Below are positions 37,480 to 47,734 of a stretch of DNA of 64,000 nucleotides, one piece after another. The notes under the pieces were generated by a model. That model worked only from the letters and a program-made list of their open reading frames with translations. It made no database searches and was not told the origin of the DNA. A program made the translations under genes and the position numbers. How positions within the stretch are numbered: position 1 is the first letter of the stretch; every line of letters begins with the position of its first letter. This DNA is from Perognathus longimembris pacificus (taxonomy: Eukaryota > Chordata > Mammalia > Rodentia > Heteromyidae): the NCBI RefSeq assembly GCF_023159225.1, contig NC_063161.1:77414267-77478266 (forward strand), given 5' to 3'.

Positions 37480-38106
37480 ACCAGAATTGGGGAGGCGGGA
37501 GGGGCCCGAGAGGATGTCGCCCTGGGGAAATGGAGGGAAGGAGAGGGCGGCGTGGCGGTGACTGGCACTTGGTATTTGAAGTCCAACGCGGATGTCACTC
37601 ACTGCTAACAAGCCTCTCCTCCGCGGTGCACATCGCACTCTACAAATCAACCCGCGTAGAATCTGTGCGATAGGACCCGGCTCGGCTTTCCTACAAGGAG
37701 CGGGCGGCGGGGTCTCAACTTTAAAAGATTTTTGCACTGCTTCGCTTAAAATAAGAAAAGGGCCGCAGGGGGGTGGGGGCGGGGGGCTAGGCGTACTCGA
37801 GCTAGCTCAGTTTCCCTCTCCCCTGATTTCTGCGTGGATTCAAAGACGCCCGCATTAACCCCTTAGCTGTCGGCAAACCAGACGCGGGCAGACCGGACGC
37901 GGGCGCTCCGGGGAGACCGCGAACGCCCCGAGGCTAGCGCTCGCAAAGTTCGCAATGCCGCGCACCGGACGCGGCGCCCACCACCCCAGGCCCACGAGGG
38001 GCGGCGCCCACCCGGGAGCCAGCAGCCGGGCCCGCGCCGCCCGCCCCCAGCCCCCTGGCCCGGCCCGCGCCCGCGCCCGCGTCCCGCGCCCGGCCCCGCG
38101 TCTTAC

Positions 38107-38371
38107 CTTGCGCCCGCGCCCGGAACAAGTGCAGCTGGAGCGCCAGAAGCAGCGCCCACCACCCGCGTCCGCCCGGGTTGAACTTTGTCGCCCGCCGCTC
38201 CGCGCCCCGGCCCGGGGTCTGAGGTGCCGCGCGGGGCCCCGAACACTCGGGGTACGGGTGGGAGCCCGGCGGGGTCCCCCGCGGCCGCCCCGGGCCCGCG
38301 CGCTCAGGAACCGCCGCGCTGCCGCTGCCGCCGCCGCCGCTGGCCGCTGAGGGCCGGGAGCCCCGGGTCAT
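38107..38371 (-). CDS. First coding exon of an unidentified secreted or membrane protein gene
   Basis: An ATG at 38371-38369 opens 88 codons plus one base. The exon stops at the donor CAAG|GTAAGACG (GT at 38106-38105), a near-consensus site that leaves a phase-1 intron. Residues 1-66 are Gly/Pro/Arg/Ser-rich. Residues 71-83 (WWALLLALQLHLF) form a short hydrophobic core followed by RARA|Q, an AxA-type signal-peptidase site at 85-87. A signal peptide followed at once by a phase-1 intron is typical of extracellular and receptor genes. The n-region is long for a signal peptide, so the true start could differ, or the segment could be a signal anchor. The start context has G at -3. An upstream frame in another phase ends at TGA overlapping this ATG. 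No second exon is found in the 38 kb that follow, so intron 1 would be long. I do not recognise the gene. The call rests on CpG island, donor site and signal-like segment, not on homology. Confidence 0.62.
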
Positions 38372-38740
38372 AACGAGGAGCCGCCACCCCCTGGCGCCGC
38401 GGGACGGGCTGGGGACGCGGACGGCCGCCCCTCGCGGGAGCGCGCGCAGCGGCGCGGGGCTGAGGGGCGGCGTCCCGGTCCCCCGTTAGGGGCGGGCGGC
38501 GAGGCGGGCTGAGGAGAAGTTGTCAGCGGGGAAGAGAAATGCCCGACACGCCGCCCTCGCTCCTCGAGGCCGCCTCCCCGCGGCCGGAACGCCGGGCCCG
38601 CAGCGCTCTCCGAGGGGGTCCGCTGGCGTTGGAAAAGAAGACGCCGCCACTGCCGCTGCCACGGCCGCCGCCGCTGCTGCCGCCGCCGCCGCCGCCCCCG
38701 CCCGGCGCTGAGGAGAAAGTGCGCCCGCCCGCGCGCCGGC
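38372..38740 (-). other. Probable 5' UTR with CGG-type trinucleotide runs
   Basis: Very GC-rich leader upstream of the ATG on the minus strand. It contains a CGG/CAG-like run at about 38643-38697 and further CGG repeats at 38745-38760. These explain the poly-Ala, poly-Gly and poly-Pro chance frames on both strands. The transcription start is inferred, not seen. Confidence 0.45.
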
Positions 38741-38810
38741 TCTGGTCTCGGCCGCCGCCGCGCCCCATTCACAGCCCTGTCGCACGCGCCGCCCGCGCCC
38801 GCCGCCCGCT

Positions 38811-38848
38811 GCTGATTGGTTGGCTCCGCGTCTGGGACCCGCCCCCAC
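38811..38848 (-). promoter_or_regulatory. Core promoter elements: CCAAT box and GC box
   Basis: On the minus strand an extended CCAAT box (AACCAATCAGCAG, CCAAT at 38819-38815) lies just downstream of a GC box (GGGGGCGGG, 38846-38838). NF-Y and Sp1 sites in this arrangement usually sit 50-100 bp upstream of a TATA-less start, which would put it near 38.72-38.77 kb. Confidence 0.6.
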
Positions 38849-39708
38849 CCCCTCGGAGCTCGCCTGTTTTCAAACTCGCCGCGCCCGCCCGCTTGCAATT
38901 TCGCGCCGGCAAAGCGCTAGGTTCAAGACGGCTTCCCGCGCCGGCTGCGCCCCCTAGGGACCCTCAGCGGGGACTGCAGTCGGCGCCGTCTCGGCACGCG
39001 CTCTCCGCGGAGGAGCTGAGCCCCGGCGAGCGCGGGGCAGGGCGGTGCCTCCTCCACGGGTCCCCCGGGGCGGGGAGGCACCCAGGTGGGGCGGCACCAG
39101 GTGCGGAGGCTCAGGTGTGGAGGCTGAGGTGTAGTGAGGCGCTCAGATCCTGTGGGATCTTTGGGCGGAGGGCAGGTGGGCACGCCCCTCCACGCGCCCG
39201 GGGAGCCGCCCTGCGCCTTGGGCTCTTGAGGCTGGGTAATTGGGAGCCAAGTTGTTCTGTGATTGCAAAGGAAAACCTAGCGCAATCGGGTTTGCAATTC
39301 CTAGCAACAAGAGGCAGCCTTGGGCGCACGCACGCTGCCCGTGCAGAGTACGGACAGGGCTTTGGAGAGGCAGGCGTCCAAGGTCATGTTTGGTCCGAGG
39401 ACCTCAGCGCCTAACGCTTCCCCGCCCGGGGGCGGAGGGGCGAGGCGGGTCAGGGGAACTCGAGGGAGGAGGGAGGGTGGGGATGGGCGCGGATGCTCGG
39501 CCGCATATGGTAAGCATTAGCCGAGTTTATGGGGTGAACTAAGCGTTCTGCAGCTGAGAGGCCAAGATTTTTGTTGGAGGGTGAGCACGGTCTGATACTG
39601 CTGAGGAGCCTGGGGTGGGAGGCTGTGATGGTGACGGAGTGAGGTCATATAAGAGGTCACAGGACTGGGAGTGTCCCAGCACTGTGCTGAAACATCCCCC
39701 CCACCCTT

Positions 39709-39711
<3 letters not shown>

Positions 39712-39740
<29 letters not shown>
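39712..39740. repeat. (CA)n microsatellite
   Basis: About 14 uninterrupted CA units just outside the CpG island. Confidence 0.97.
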
Positions 39741-39742
<2 letters not shown>

Positions 39743-40237
39743 CTAATTGCAGACTAGTCTGTTTTGTATTGTATGTCTATTATCCCAGCCAAGACAGTCC
39801 CCAGGTGGGAGTGTGGGGAACGCAAGTGGAAAGGGGGGTGAGTGGGAGCTCAAAGCTCTGGTTTGCAGAGCCTTTGTGGTGAGCTGGCTCAGTATCAAGC
39901 TTCCCCCATACACCTCCCTTATCAAGTCTTTACAGTGAAGAGAAAGTGGGGAAACCGAGGCTCCTTGACAGTAGCCAAGTGTGAAAGGTTGGATTAAGAT
40001 CAGGAATTACACTGATGCCTTCTCCCCACCCCCAACTCCTTTCCCATACCTGCTAGGATAAAGGGTCAAAGAGCAACTATGCAACCTGAAGATGGCCCCA
40101 CTTGCCTGAGAACATAGTGAGCCCATATGGATAGGACTGGGCGTAGGGTGGTGCTACGCTTGTGTTCTTTTGCTAGCCAGTGAGGGCTTCTTCAAAGGAG
40201 CAAGGATACAGGAAAGCCTGGGGGTAGGGTTGGGGGA
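39741..40237. other. Upstream non-coding DNA
   Basis: Nothing recognised apart from ordinary single-copy-looking sequence. Confidence 0.4.
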
Positions 40238-40400
40238 CAATACTTCATATGTATTAAGCATTTATGAGGAGCTGGTCTTGTGTTAATATAACGCTGCCCC
40301 ACCCAGCACGCCACTATTATTGATCCTGATAGGGAAACTGAGGCTTACAGAAGTGAAGTGACTGCCCAAGGTCAACAGCCCAAGTCCTGTCTTCTCCATA
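40238..40400 (-). repeat. MIR SINE
   Basis: 'attaagcatttatgaggagctggtcttgtg', 'gatagggaaactgaggcttacagaagtgaagtgactgcccaaggtca' match reverse MIR. Confidence 0.8.
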
Positions 40401-40477
40401 TCTGCTTTGTTCAGGAGATGGGGTGGAGGTGGAGAGTTGAAGGTCTAACTGTGAATTTGGAGTTTGCTCTACTCTTT

Positions 40478-40592
40478 CAGGTTGTGAAATTTAGGCAAAT
40501 GGATTACTGATGTTTCTGGAAAAAGGAATAATTCCCATCTCACAGCGTTGTGGCAGGAAAATGAGCTAATTCATGCTTAAGAAATGCTGGCC
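40478..40592 (+). repeat. MIR SINE, partial
   Basis: 'caggttgtgaaatttaggcaaat', 'aattcccatctcacagcgttgtggcaggaaaatgag' follow the MIR core and 3' part. Confidence 0.65.
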
Positions 40593-41814
40593 TCCCTTTC
40601 TCTAATCCCCTGTGGCAGCTGCTAAGTCTGGACTACACTTAACCTTTTCTATTCCACAGTAGCATGCTCCCATGCTGCCCACCCATACAGTACACGTGAA
40701 TACAATTCAGCTTCTTGACCTCCAGGCACTCCAAAAATGTCTACAGCCTCTTTGGCTGTTTGGTTAGCAGAATACAATTCCTGGGAATTTACTTGAAAAT
40801 TGGAAAATCAAGTCAGTATATGGTAAGTTGTGAGAGATCAAAGATACCACAGCTATTCAGAGACGGCAGGAGGACCCCTCTGGGAAATTGTTTAGTCCTA
40901 TTTCATTCTGGGGAAGTAAAACTCTGTTATCTCCATCCTGCACTTGAAGAAATGGAACCAGAAAGTTTCATGCATGCAAACCAACCATGTTAAAGCCACA
41001 AGAAAACCCAGCTCTTCTGTGTTCTGTTCTGAAATCTGCACCTCCTGCCCCTACCCCACTTTGCCTTTTTCAGAATCTTTAAGTTAATATTTTGAAGGCT
41101 ATGCAATAGTCTTCCTCAAAAAAATAATAAAATAATAATATGGAGAAAAGACAGAAGACCTAACACTTTGAAGAATTTTTAACCAGGTCAGGGCTGAAAT
41201 ATTCCTGCCCAAAAGACCACTTAATCTTTTGCCCTGCCTCACAAGGCCTTGAGAAGAACATTTCATACTTATGCCTTAAAGTTCTTCAGCCACATATTCT
41301 CGAAGGCCAGGAGGTGAATGGATGTTGCTCCAGGAACCCTGACTCATTTTCTTTTTTAAAATGAGCAGTGTCTATCTCTTTCTTTCCAGAATAAGAAGTT
41401 GGGGTTTAAAGAGAAAAAGAAGCAAGTTTGCAAGCACTTGGCAAATCGAATAATTACCCTCAAGATTACCAGTGTTTTCCCCTTGCCACATTTAAGGCTG
41501 ATTTCTCCTGGTATGGTCTGCAGACTGTCAATCTCACCTGGAAAAGTTGGAAATATAATCCCAGACCTGCTGCAACCCTAACAACATCCTTAACTTCTGT
41601 CAGTGCCTCCTATGTAAGTTAAATCTGAGAGTCAATAATTTGTTCCCTCGTGTTTTAGGAATTTAATACTCACAATGAACATTGTACTGTGTATGCATGT
41701 CCGGGGGAGGGGAGGAAGAGTACTGGGGCTTGGATTTAGGATCCCTTCCCCTTTTGGGGGTCTCAAACATTTGCTTAGAATCAGCCTCACGACTACACCT
41801 ACATATCTATAAGT
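40593..41814. other. Upstream non-coding DNA
   Basis: No gene is recognised. Short frames of 60-92 codons (for example 40715-40993) have no family features. Confidence 0.4.
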
Positions 41815-42250
41815 TCTTTTGATGGTACTATGGATTGAATTTAGAGCTTCACATATGCTAGGCATATTCCTTACCATTTAAACCAAGTCCTCAACCATCT
41901 ACCAGTGTTGCTGGGATTATAGGTATATAACTACAATGCCCAGCTTGTTGTTTTTTTTGTTTTTTGGCCAGTCCTGGGGCTTGGACTCAGGGCTTGAGCA
42001 CTGTCCCTAGCTTCTTTTTGCTCAAGGCTAGCACTCTGCCACTTGAGCCACAGCGCCACTTCTGGCCATTTTCTGTATATGTGGTGCTGGGGAATTGAAC
42101 CCAGGGCCTCATGAATATGAGGCAGGCACTCTAGCCACTAGGCCATACCCCCAGCCCACAATGCCCAGCTTGTTTGTAGCAATAGGATCTCACCAACTTT
42201 TTTGCCTGGGCTGGCCTCAAACTTCCATCCTCCTGCCTCTGCCTCCTGTT
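41815..42250 (-). repeat. B1-ID SINE in reverse, split by the IDL-Geo at 41950
   Basis: 41815-41900 is a reverse ID body. 41905-41949 and 42158-42250 carry reverse B1 words (CTGGGATTATAGG, then GGCTGGCCTCAAACTTCCAT and CCTCCTGCCTCTGCC). The later insertion separates them. Confidence 0.7.
41950..42157 (-). repeat. IDL-Geo SINE nested in an older SINE, 17-bp target duplication
   Basis: In reverse: GGGCTGGGGGTATGGCCTAG, GGGTTCAATTCCCCAGCACC, GGCGCTGTGGCTCAAGTGGC, CCAGGACTGGCC and an A tail. ACAATGCCCAGCTTGTT flanks it at 41933-41949 and 42158-42174. Confidence 0.95.
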
Positions 42251-42800
42251 TATTTTTCTGCCCCTTCCTAGGGATATGAGATAGACAAAATAATTTCTAT
42301 GTAGCAGAATTGTGGTTTTTGTTTTTAGAGGAAAATATAAAACTTGCTAGAATATCAATAGATTCCACTGTATAAATCAAACCAAAAACACCTTTAATGA
42401 ACTGGGAAAAGTATTGTTATCTAATGTTTCTGTATGTAGTTTCTCTTTAATAAGAAAAATAGCTAATCCCTATAGAAAGATAGACAAAGAACATGAATAG
42501 GTAAGACTCAGAGATACACCAAAGGAAACATTCAAAGGAATGCACAAAGAAATTGATCCAAAAGATAGTTTATCACAGTTTCAAAGGACTGGAAATGGCA
42601 AGTGTAGGCAGGGTCTGTGTAAATCATGTACTGTTGTTGGGAGTAAACTTCTTCTGGAGAGAAGTCCAGAACCCATAGCTAAACATTCAATATGAATTAC
42701 CATAGAGAGAGAGAGTGAGTCATGCCACCTCACTGAAGTGGAGCGACCTATGTACAAAGATGTCCATAATAGTATTGCTAATATATAAAAAGTACCATAT
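42251..42800. other. Non-coding DNA, nothing recognised
   Basis: No gene or clear repeat. Words near 42510-42680 are loosely L1-like but too diverged to call. Confidence 0.35.
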
Positions 42801-42801
42801 T

Positions 42802-43040
42802 GACAGGCACTGGTGGCTCATACCTGTAGTCTTAGCTACTCAGAGACTGAGATCTCAGTATCACAGTTCAAACACAGCCCAGGCCAAAAAAAAAAGTTCA
42901 TAAGACCCTTAGTGTCAATTAACCATCAAAAAGCTAGAAATGGAGGTGAGGTTCAAGTGGTAGAGTGTCAGCCTTCAGCAAGAAAGCCAAGCAAGAGAAA
43001 GAGGCCCTGAGATCAAACCCCAGTACCAGCACCAAAAAAA
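42802..43040 (+). repeat. B1-Geo SINE
   Basis: GACAGGCACTGGTGGCTCAT, linker words AAGACCCTTAGTGTCAATTA, and Geo half GAGGTTCAAGTGGTAGAGTG to GAGATCAAACCCCAGTACCA, with an A tail. Confidence 0.8.
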
Positions 43041-43719
43041 GAATATCCACACCACAAATTTCAGTGACTGCTGGACATGCCAATATAAAAATATCAACTG
43101 TACCGTAAGCTAAACAGTTACTTAAAATGTCACAGAATAATCCCACTTCTGTTTATTATTTTTTAGAAAATGAACACCAAACTCCTAATAGGGTTTCTTT
43201 GAGGAAAGTTGGAATTAGATGTTTTACCAGTCCTTTTGTTAATTTTTCAACTATGAATGTGTGGCTTAAAATAAAGCTTGTTTTTCAAAAGCAGATGTGA
43301 TGAGCTTAGTAAGTCATTCTTTACCTATAACTCATTAAGAATTGTCCCTCATGAGTTCTCGATGGTTCTTCTGAGAAAAATAATCCCCAGTCCTATTAGA
43401 AGGCAAGCTGCCACATAACTGTGTCCTCACTGGGGTGGTCCAATCTTCCATGCACAAAGCAAGACCCCCAGTCCATATCCTGGAGGTTCCTTACAAGTGG
43501 CTCTCTGGGTCCTCTTCTAATGACAATCCCCACCCTCAGATGTCTCTGCATTCACTCTGATCCCTGCCAATGGCTAATCCCAGCGAGCCTCACCTTTGTT
43601 CCGTTGCCTGGCAACCCATTAAGAGCGGGGAGCAGCTCCAGGTGCTGCCTTTGAGCCCTAATACAGGGTGTGTACTTTGGTTACCTTAGAGCCTACCCAG
43701 TTTCCTGCGTTCTCAGGAC
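43041..43719. other. Non-coding DNA, possibly old LTR sequence
   Basis: A GC-richer block at about 43420-43700 includes GTTGCCTGGCAACC (43602-43615), a perfect inverted repeat that would also fit an X-box/RFX-type site. No exon is recognised. Confidence 0.35.
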
Positions 43720-44135
43720 CTACAATGCTCCTGGGATGGAAGCTATGAAAAACATAGATACTAGAAATGGACCAATCCTCATAACAAAATGTCCACTGGA
43801 CTTTTTAAAATTTGTTCTTTCTTTTTCTGATGAGTCTGTATTCCTTACCTTATATATGATGTGTTCACATGGACATCTGTGGGAGGGGGAGGCACAGAGC
43901 TTGAAGAAAAGGGGTGAAAAAGTGCAGCAGTGGAGCTCACTGGACATTGATGAAAGTGAACTATACAACTTGTGGGTGGAGATGGGAGGGAGGGAATGGG
44001 AGAGAATGAGGGATCAGATGACACTGGACAAAAGGAAATGCACATATTACCTGAAGCAAGGAAATGTAACCCTTCTGTACATCACCTCTATGATAACAAT
44101 AAAGTAAACAATAAATAAATTAAAGTAACAATTCC
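43720..44135 (+). mobile_element. Probable L1-type 3' UTR and tail
   Basis: The block ends 'aggaaatgtaacccttctgtacatcacctctatgataacaataaag' and an A/T-rich AATAAATAAATTAAA tail, a layout seen at the 3' ends of rodent LINE-1 copies. The 145-codon frame crossing it (43670-44107) is probably a chance frame in this repeat. Family assignment is by form, not by a firm match. Confidence 0.45.
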
Positions 44136-44454
44136 TCACCTTCAACACTGATTTCCATGGAACGAAACAGAGGTTATGAATATGTGGTGTCTGCCCAGAA
44201 TCAGATGGGGGGTGGGGGAGGGGAAGTAGAACCCCAGAAGGGAGACTTTAACAAATCCCCTCCCAGCTAATTCTATTGTACACTCAAGTGTGATCACCAT
44301 TGGTGGAAAGTAAGTCTTTCCATTCTTGCTGCACAGTAAGTATTTAGCCATCGCCTCCTTTGCACTAGCTCCAGTTACAGGCACAAGATAAATAATCACA
44401 GTAATTATATGATAAAGCAACAGCACTTCAGGGCATAGCTAAGATGCTCCTCAG

Positions 44455-44680
44455 CCTTGAGGAACCAGGACCAGTTTTCCAAGAGAGATAACATCTAAAC
44501 TGAGACCTTTAGGATAAAATAAACCAACAGCCAGGGGTGGTCAAAGGGTGACCCCCAGGGAGGAGAAGCCCAGATTTTGAATCTCTGCCCAACATTGAAA
44601 AACCACAGACTTAAGCTAGGAAATGACATAATCAGAAGCAGTTTTACAAAGAAAAAAAAGTCATTAATGCAATGGACTGG
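44455..44680 (-). repeat. L2 LINE 3' fragment
   Basis: 'agagagataacatctaaactgagacctttagga' follows reverse L2 'gaggtgacatttgagctgggtcttgaagga'. 'taagctaggaaatgacataatcagaa' fits later L2. Confidence 0.55.
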
Positions 44681-45189
44681 GTTGGTATTGGACAACATTG
44701 TAAGCCAGGAGACATTAATTAGGAACTAATGAAAGCAACTACTCACTTGGGGAGGGGCAGTTTAAGGAGGCTTTTAGGAGATAGGACCCATAGCTAGGAA
44801 TCTAACATCCTTTTTCCTGTCAAGGATAGCAGCTCTATTTCTGGCTTAGAAGCTGGCTTGTTTTGTTTCTAAAGAGAAGGAATATGAGTGAAGGAGGGAC
44901 AGGACGGTGGAGGGGGATGGGGGAATGGAAAACAGTACTGAATCCAATTTTGAATCAGTTAAACTTTATGTATCTGGGTGACATCTACACAGAGTTGGGA
45001 TCACTAGACCCATGCAAGTGTAAGCTAAGAAGGAAGCAGAGGAAGGTAAGAGCATCTGCTATACAAAGGCACAGTCAGGAATAAGGACTGAAAAGTGCCT
45101 CTACATTGTGACAGAGATGCCCTTGAAGACCCTGGAACAATAAGTAGGGTGTGTTTATTTTTTTTTGTTTGTTTGTGTTTGTTGTTTGT

Positions 45190-45388
45190 AGTGCTGGTAC
45201 TAGGGCTTGAACTCAGGGCCTGGTTGCTGAGCAAAAAGCTCAAGAACAGGGCTCTACCACTTGAGCCACAGCTCCACCTGGAAATTTTTGGTGATTAATT
45301 GTAGTTAAGAGGTTTTTCCTGCCTGGGCTGGCTTCAAACTATGATCTCAGCCTCCTGTGTAGTTTGGATTCCTGGTGTGAACCAGGCT
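45190..45388 (-). repeat. B1-Geo SINE
   Basis: In reverse: GCCTGGTTCACACCAGGAAT, CACAGGAGGCTGAGATCATA, then Geo with GTGGCTCAAGTGGTAGAGCC and CCTGAGTTCAAGCCCTAGTA. Confidence 0.8.
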
Positions 45389-45647
45389 CTTGGACAGCAG
45401 TTCTGATGGGATCATGTGCCAGCCCCAGGGAGTAGAGGAATGAATGGGAGGCAGAGGAGATATTGTGAAGAGGCTCATGGAAATGTGGCAGAAGATGCTG
45501 AGAAAGGTGTTTTTTTCCTATAGGAAGGATAACAGAAGAGGGGCTGAGCATCAGTACCCTAGAAATATACTGAGGTGGAGATTTAGCCCCAGGCAATGGC
45601 ACAAAGCACAGGTGCATTGGAAACATTTCCAAGGGAAATTGAAGGAA

Positions 45648-45758
45648 ACACATTTCTTTCTCTTCCTCTCCTCCTTCCTCTCCTTTTTCTTCTTCCTTAC
45701 CTTCTCCCTTTTCATCTCTTTCTTCCTCTCCTTCTCCCTGTTTTTCTCCCTCTTCAGT
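45648..45758. repeat. Pyrimidine-rich (CT/CCTT) tract
   Basis: About 110 bases, nearly all C and T on the plus strand, with imperfect TTCCTCTCC repeats. Such tracts can form triplex DNA. Confidence 0.85.
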
Positions 45759-45937
45759 AGAATATGAAGGGAGTAGTAGGACAGGATGTGGAAGTTCACA
45801 GATATTTTGCAGAAAGGGACAGACCTGATCAACAGATTCACAGATACCTTTCCAATTTCACAGGCCTGCTTGAATCCTGACAACAGGCCCAGGGGACAAG
45901 GAGGCATGTTATCCATTCTAATTACACTCAGATAATT

Positions 45938-46023
45938 ATTTTTTTCCTGCAGTGCTAAGGATCGAACCTATTGCCTTGGACATATTCTGCAAGTCCTCTA
46001 CCATACAGTCATACCCCCAGCCC
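45938..46023 (-). repeat. ID-type SINE
   Basis: In reverse: GGGCTGGGGGTATGACTGTA, GTAGAGGACTTGCAGAA, ATAGGTTCGATCC and an A tail. Confidence 0.75.
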
Positions 46024-46180
46024 TGAAGATCATCAAAATCAGTTATCCAGAGCCACCCATAAGAGGCAAAGTTGGAGTTTGAACCTTTGTCTCCAGCTGA
46101 TGGGGAAGGCAGGACAAAGATGATACCAACAGCATCATAAAAGTGTAGTAGATGGAATTAAAGAGCACTTTGTTGAGTTT

Positions 46181-46262
46181 GGAGGCCAGGTGCAGTTGGT
46201 AGAGCAACAGCCAATGGATTAAAGCATTGGGTATTGAGTTGCATCCCCATCTCAGCCATAAA
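46181..46262 (+). repeat. ID-type SINE, diverged
   Basis: GGCCAGGTGCAGTTGGTAGA and GAGTTGCATCCCCATCTCAG mark a degraded ID monomer. Confidence 0.5.
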
Positions 46263-46286
46263 ACCAACAAACAAAAGGAACACTTT

Positions 46287-46364
46287 AGGGGTTGGGAGGT
46301 AGCTCAGTGGCAAAGTGCTTGCCTTGCAAGATCAACATCCTGCGTTTGATCCCCAGTACAAAAA
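46287..46364 (+). repeat. ID SINE monomer with 14-bp target duplication
   Basis: Complete single monomer: GGGGTTGGGAGGTAGCTCAG, CAAAGTGCTTGCCTTGCAAG, GCGTTTGATCCCCAG, A tail. AAAAGGAACACTTT flanks it at 46273-46286 and 46365-46378. It shows that plain ID elements, not only IDL-Geo, were active. Confidence 0.9.
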
Positions 46365-46431
46365 AAAAGGAACACTTTGTTTAAAGGAAGGTTCTTTCTT
46401 TCTCTTTTCCTTTCTTTCTTTCCTTCTTTGT

Positions 46432-46632
46432 TTTGTTTTTGGTAGACCTTGAGCTTCCTAAGCTAATACTTGCTGCCGAGCAACACCTCCAGCCTATTTT
46501 TTTTTTTAACTATCCATTGAGAAGGAATCTCAGGGACTTTTTTTCTGCCTCAGCTGTCCTCAAACCTTGGTCCAAACAATCACAGCTTCTGACATAGCTA
46601 GGATTACAGGAATAAGCCACTAGTGCTGGCAA
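46432..46632 (-). repeat. B1-ID composite SINE
   Basis: In reverse: GCCAGCACTAGTGGCTTATT, CTAGCTATGTCAGAAGCTGT, then an ID-like half ending near the CT-rich tail at 46385-46431. Confidence 0.65.
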
Positions 46633-46639
46633 AGAGAAA

Positions 46640-47005
46640 GTTTTACGACAAATAAAAGAGAGCTGTCTTGCTTCCCTTTGGGGACAAAGCACAGAAGGGA
46701 TGGACAGGCAGAACTGGAAGGGAGATTGTGACTTACCTCAAGGCTCATGAAGTCCAACCATTCACCTGAGGTACCCACCTCCTGTGCATCCCCTTCAAGG
46801 CCATTCCTCTCAGAGAAAGCGCATAGAAAAATCCTGAAGATAATGTTCTTTGGGGAACAAAAAGAAGGAGAGGAAAGAGGAGAGGAGAGAAAGGCCCTTC
46901 ACATAAACTAGTGCTTCTGCTAGATAAAGGAGGAATTAAGTTCCTTCCAAATCGATATATAGAAGCCCTTATCTTCAGTATCTCAGTATATGATTCCATT
47001 TGGAA
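46640..47005. other. Non-coding DNA, nothing recognised
   Basis: No gene or repeat family is recognised. Confidence 0.4.
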
Positions 47006-47009
47006 ACAG

Positions 47010-47284
47010 AAATTTTAAAGAGGTGGTTAGTTAACATAAACTTCAAGGTGGATCCTAATCCAAAATGACTGGTGTCTTTAGAAGAATCCAGGACACAGCA
47101 CAGGAGGAAGACCATGCAAAGCCACAAAAAGATAGTCTCCAAGCCAAGGAGAAAAGCCTCAGAAGAAAACTTGCCCTCGCTTGACCTTGGACTTCAGCCT
47201 CCAGGGTCAGGAGAGAATGCTACCTGTAGTTTATACCCTGTTTCCCCAGGGTACTTCTTTACTGCAATCCTAGCAAACTGATTG
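47010..47284 (+). mobile_element. MLT1-type MaLR LTR, 3' part
   Basis: 'ggatcctaatccaaaatgactggtgtctttagaagaatcc', 'acacagcacaggaggaagaccatg', 'ctccaagccaaggagaaaagcctcag', 'gaccttggacttcagcctcca' and a last 'actgcaatcctagcaaactga' follow MLT1 LTRs nearly word for word. It is an old solo LTR. The short open frame at 47072-47281 is inside it. Confidence 0.85.
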
Positions 47285-47671
47285 GGTGAATGACTTTAAG
47301 CCTTTACCCACGTACACAGTCCCTAGGACCTGCTCAGCAGAACCCAGGGCCTGCCAGCCTAGCTTAAGAGATGTTTTTTTTACACACCTCTCTGTTCCTG
47401 GGCCTCTATGGGAACATTTATTATGTGGATTTTTCAATTACCACAGTTTACCTCCAATTTGCTTTCTAACTGCTCCTGGGTTTTTAACTTACTTATGAGG
47501 CTTAGGGTCCTTGAAGAGAAATTTAAGATTTTGTGCATGGTTTTTACCTTTCACTCTTCTGAGTTATGTATTCAATTAGGAAGTTGATCTATTCCATCAT
47601 TCTGAGAGGTTCCTAGCTGAAAAAGGTATGTGGCTGAGAGTTACACAGGGGCTTTAGAAAGTAATTTAGTG

Positions 47672-47713
<42 letters not shown>

Positions 47714-47734
47714 GCAGATAGATAGATAGATAGG
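47672..47734. repeat. (GATA)n microsatellite
   Basis: About 15 GATA units with one GGCA interruption. Confidence 0.97.

Larger units (their letters stand above)
37480..39490. promoter_or_regulatory. CpG island
   Basis: G+C content and CpG density rise sharply near 37.5 kb, peak at 37.9-39.1 kb and fall after 39.5 kb. Almost no SINE is inside. It spans the promoter and first exon of the minus-strand gene and is large enough to support transcription in both directions. Its presence marks a gene that is probably broadly expressed or developmental. Confidence 0.95.

Noticed and set aside
37955..38350. 131-codon plus-strand frame opposite the first exon
   Set aside because: Arg/Pro-rich antisense shadow of the minus-strand exon.
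38539..39414. 291-codon plus-strand open frame in the CpG island
   Set aside because: Composition is Pro/Arg/Ala driven by CGG-rich DNA, with no domain or splice support. It overlaps the promoter of the minus-strand gene. Treated as a shadow frame.
43670..44107. 145-codon plus-strand frame
   Set aside because: It lies in what looks like a LINE 3' end with a poly(A)-signal-like tail. No protein family was recognised.
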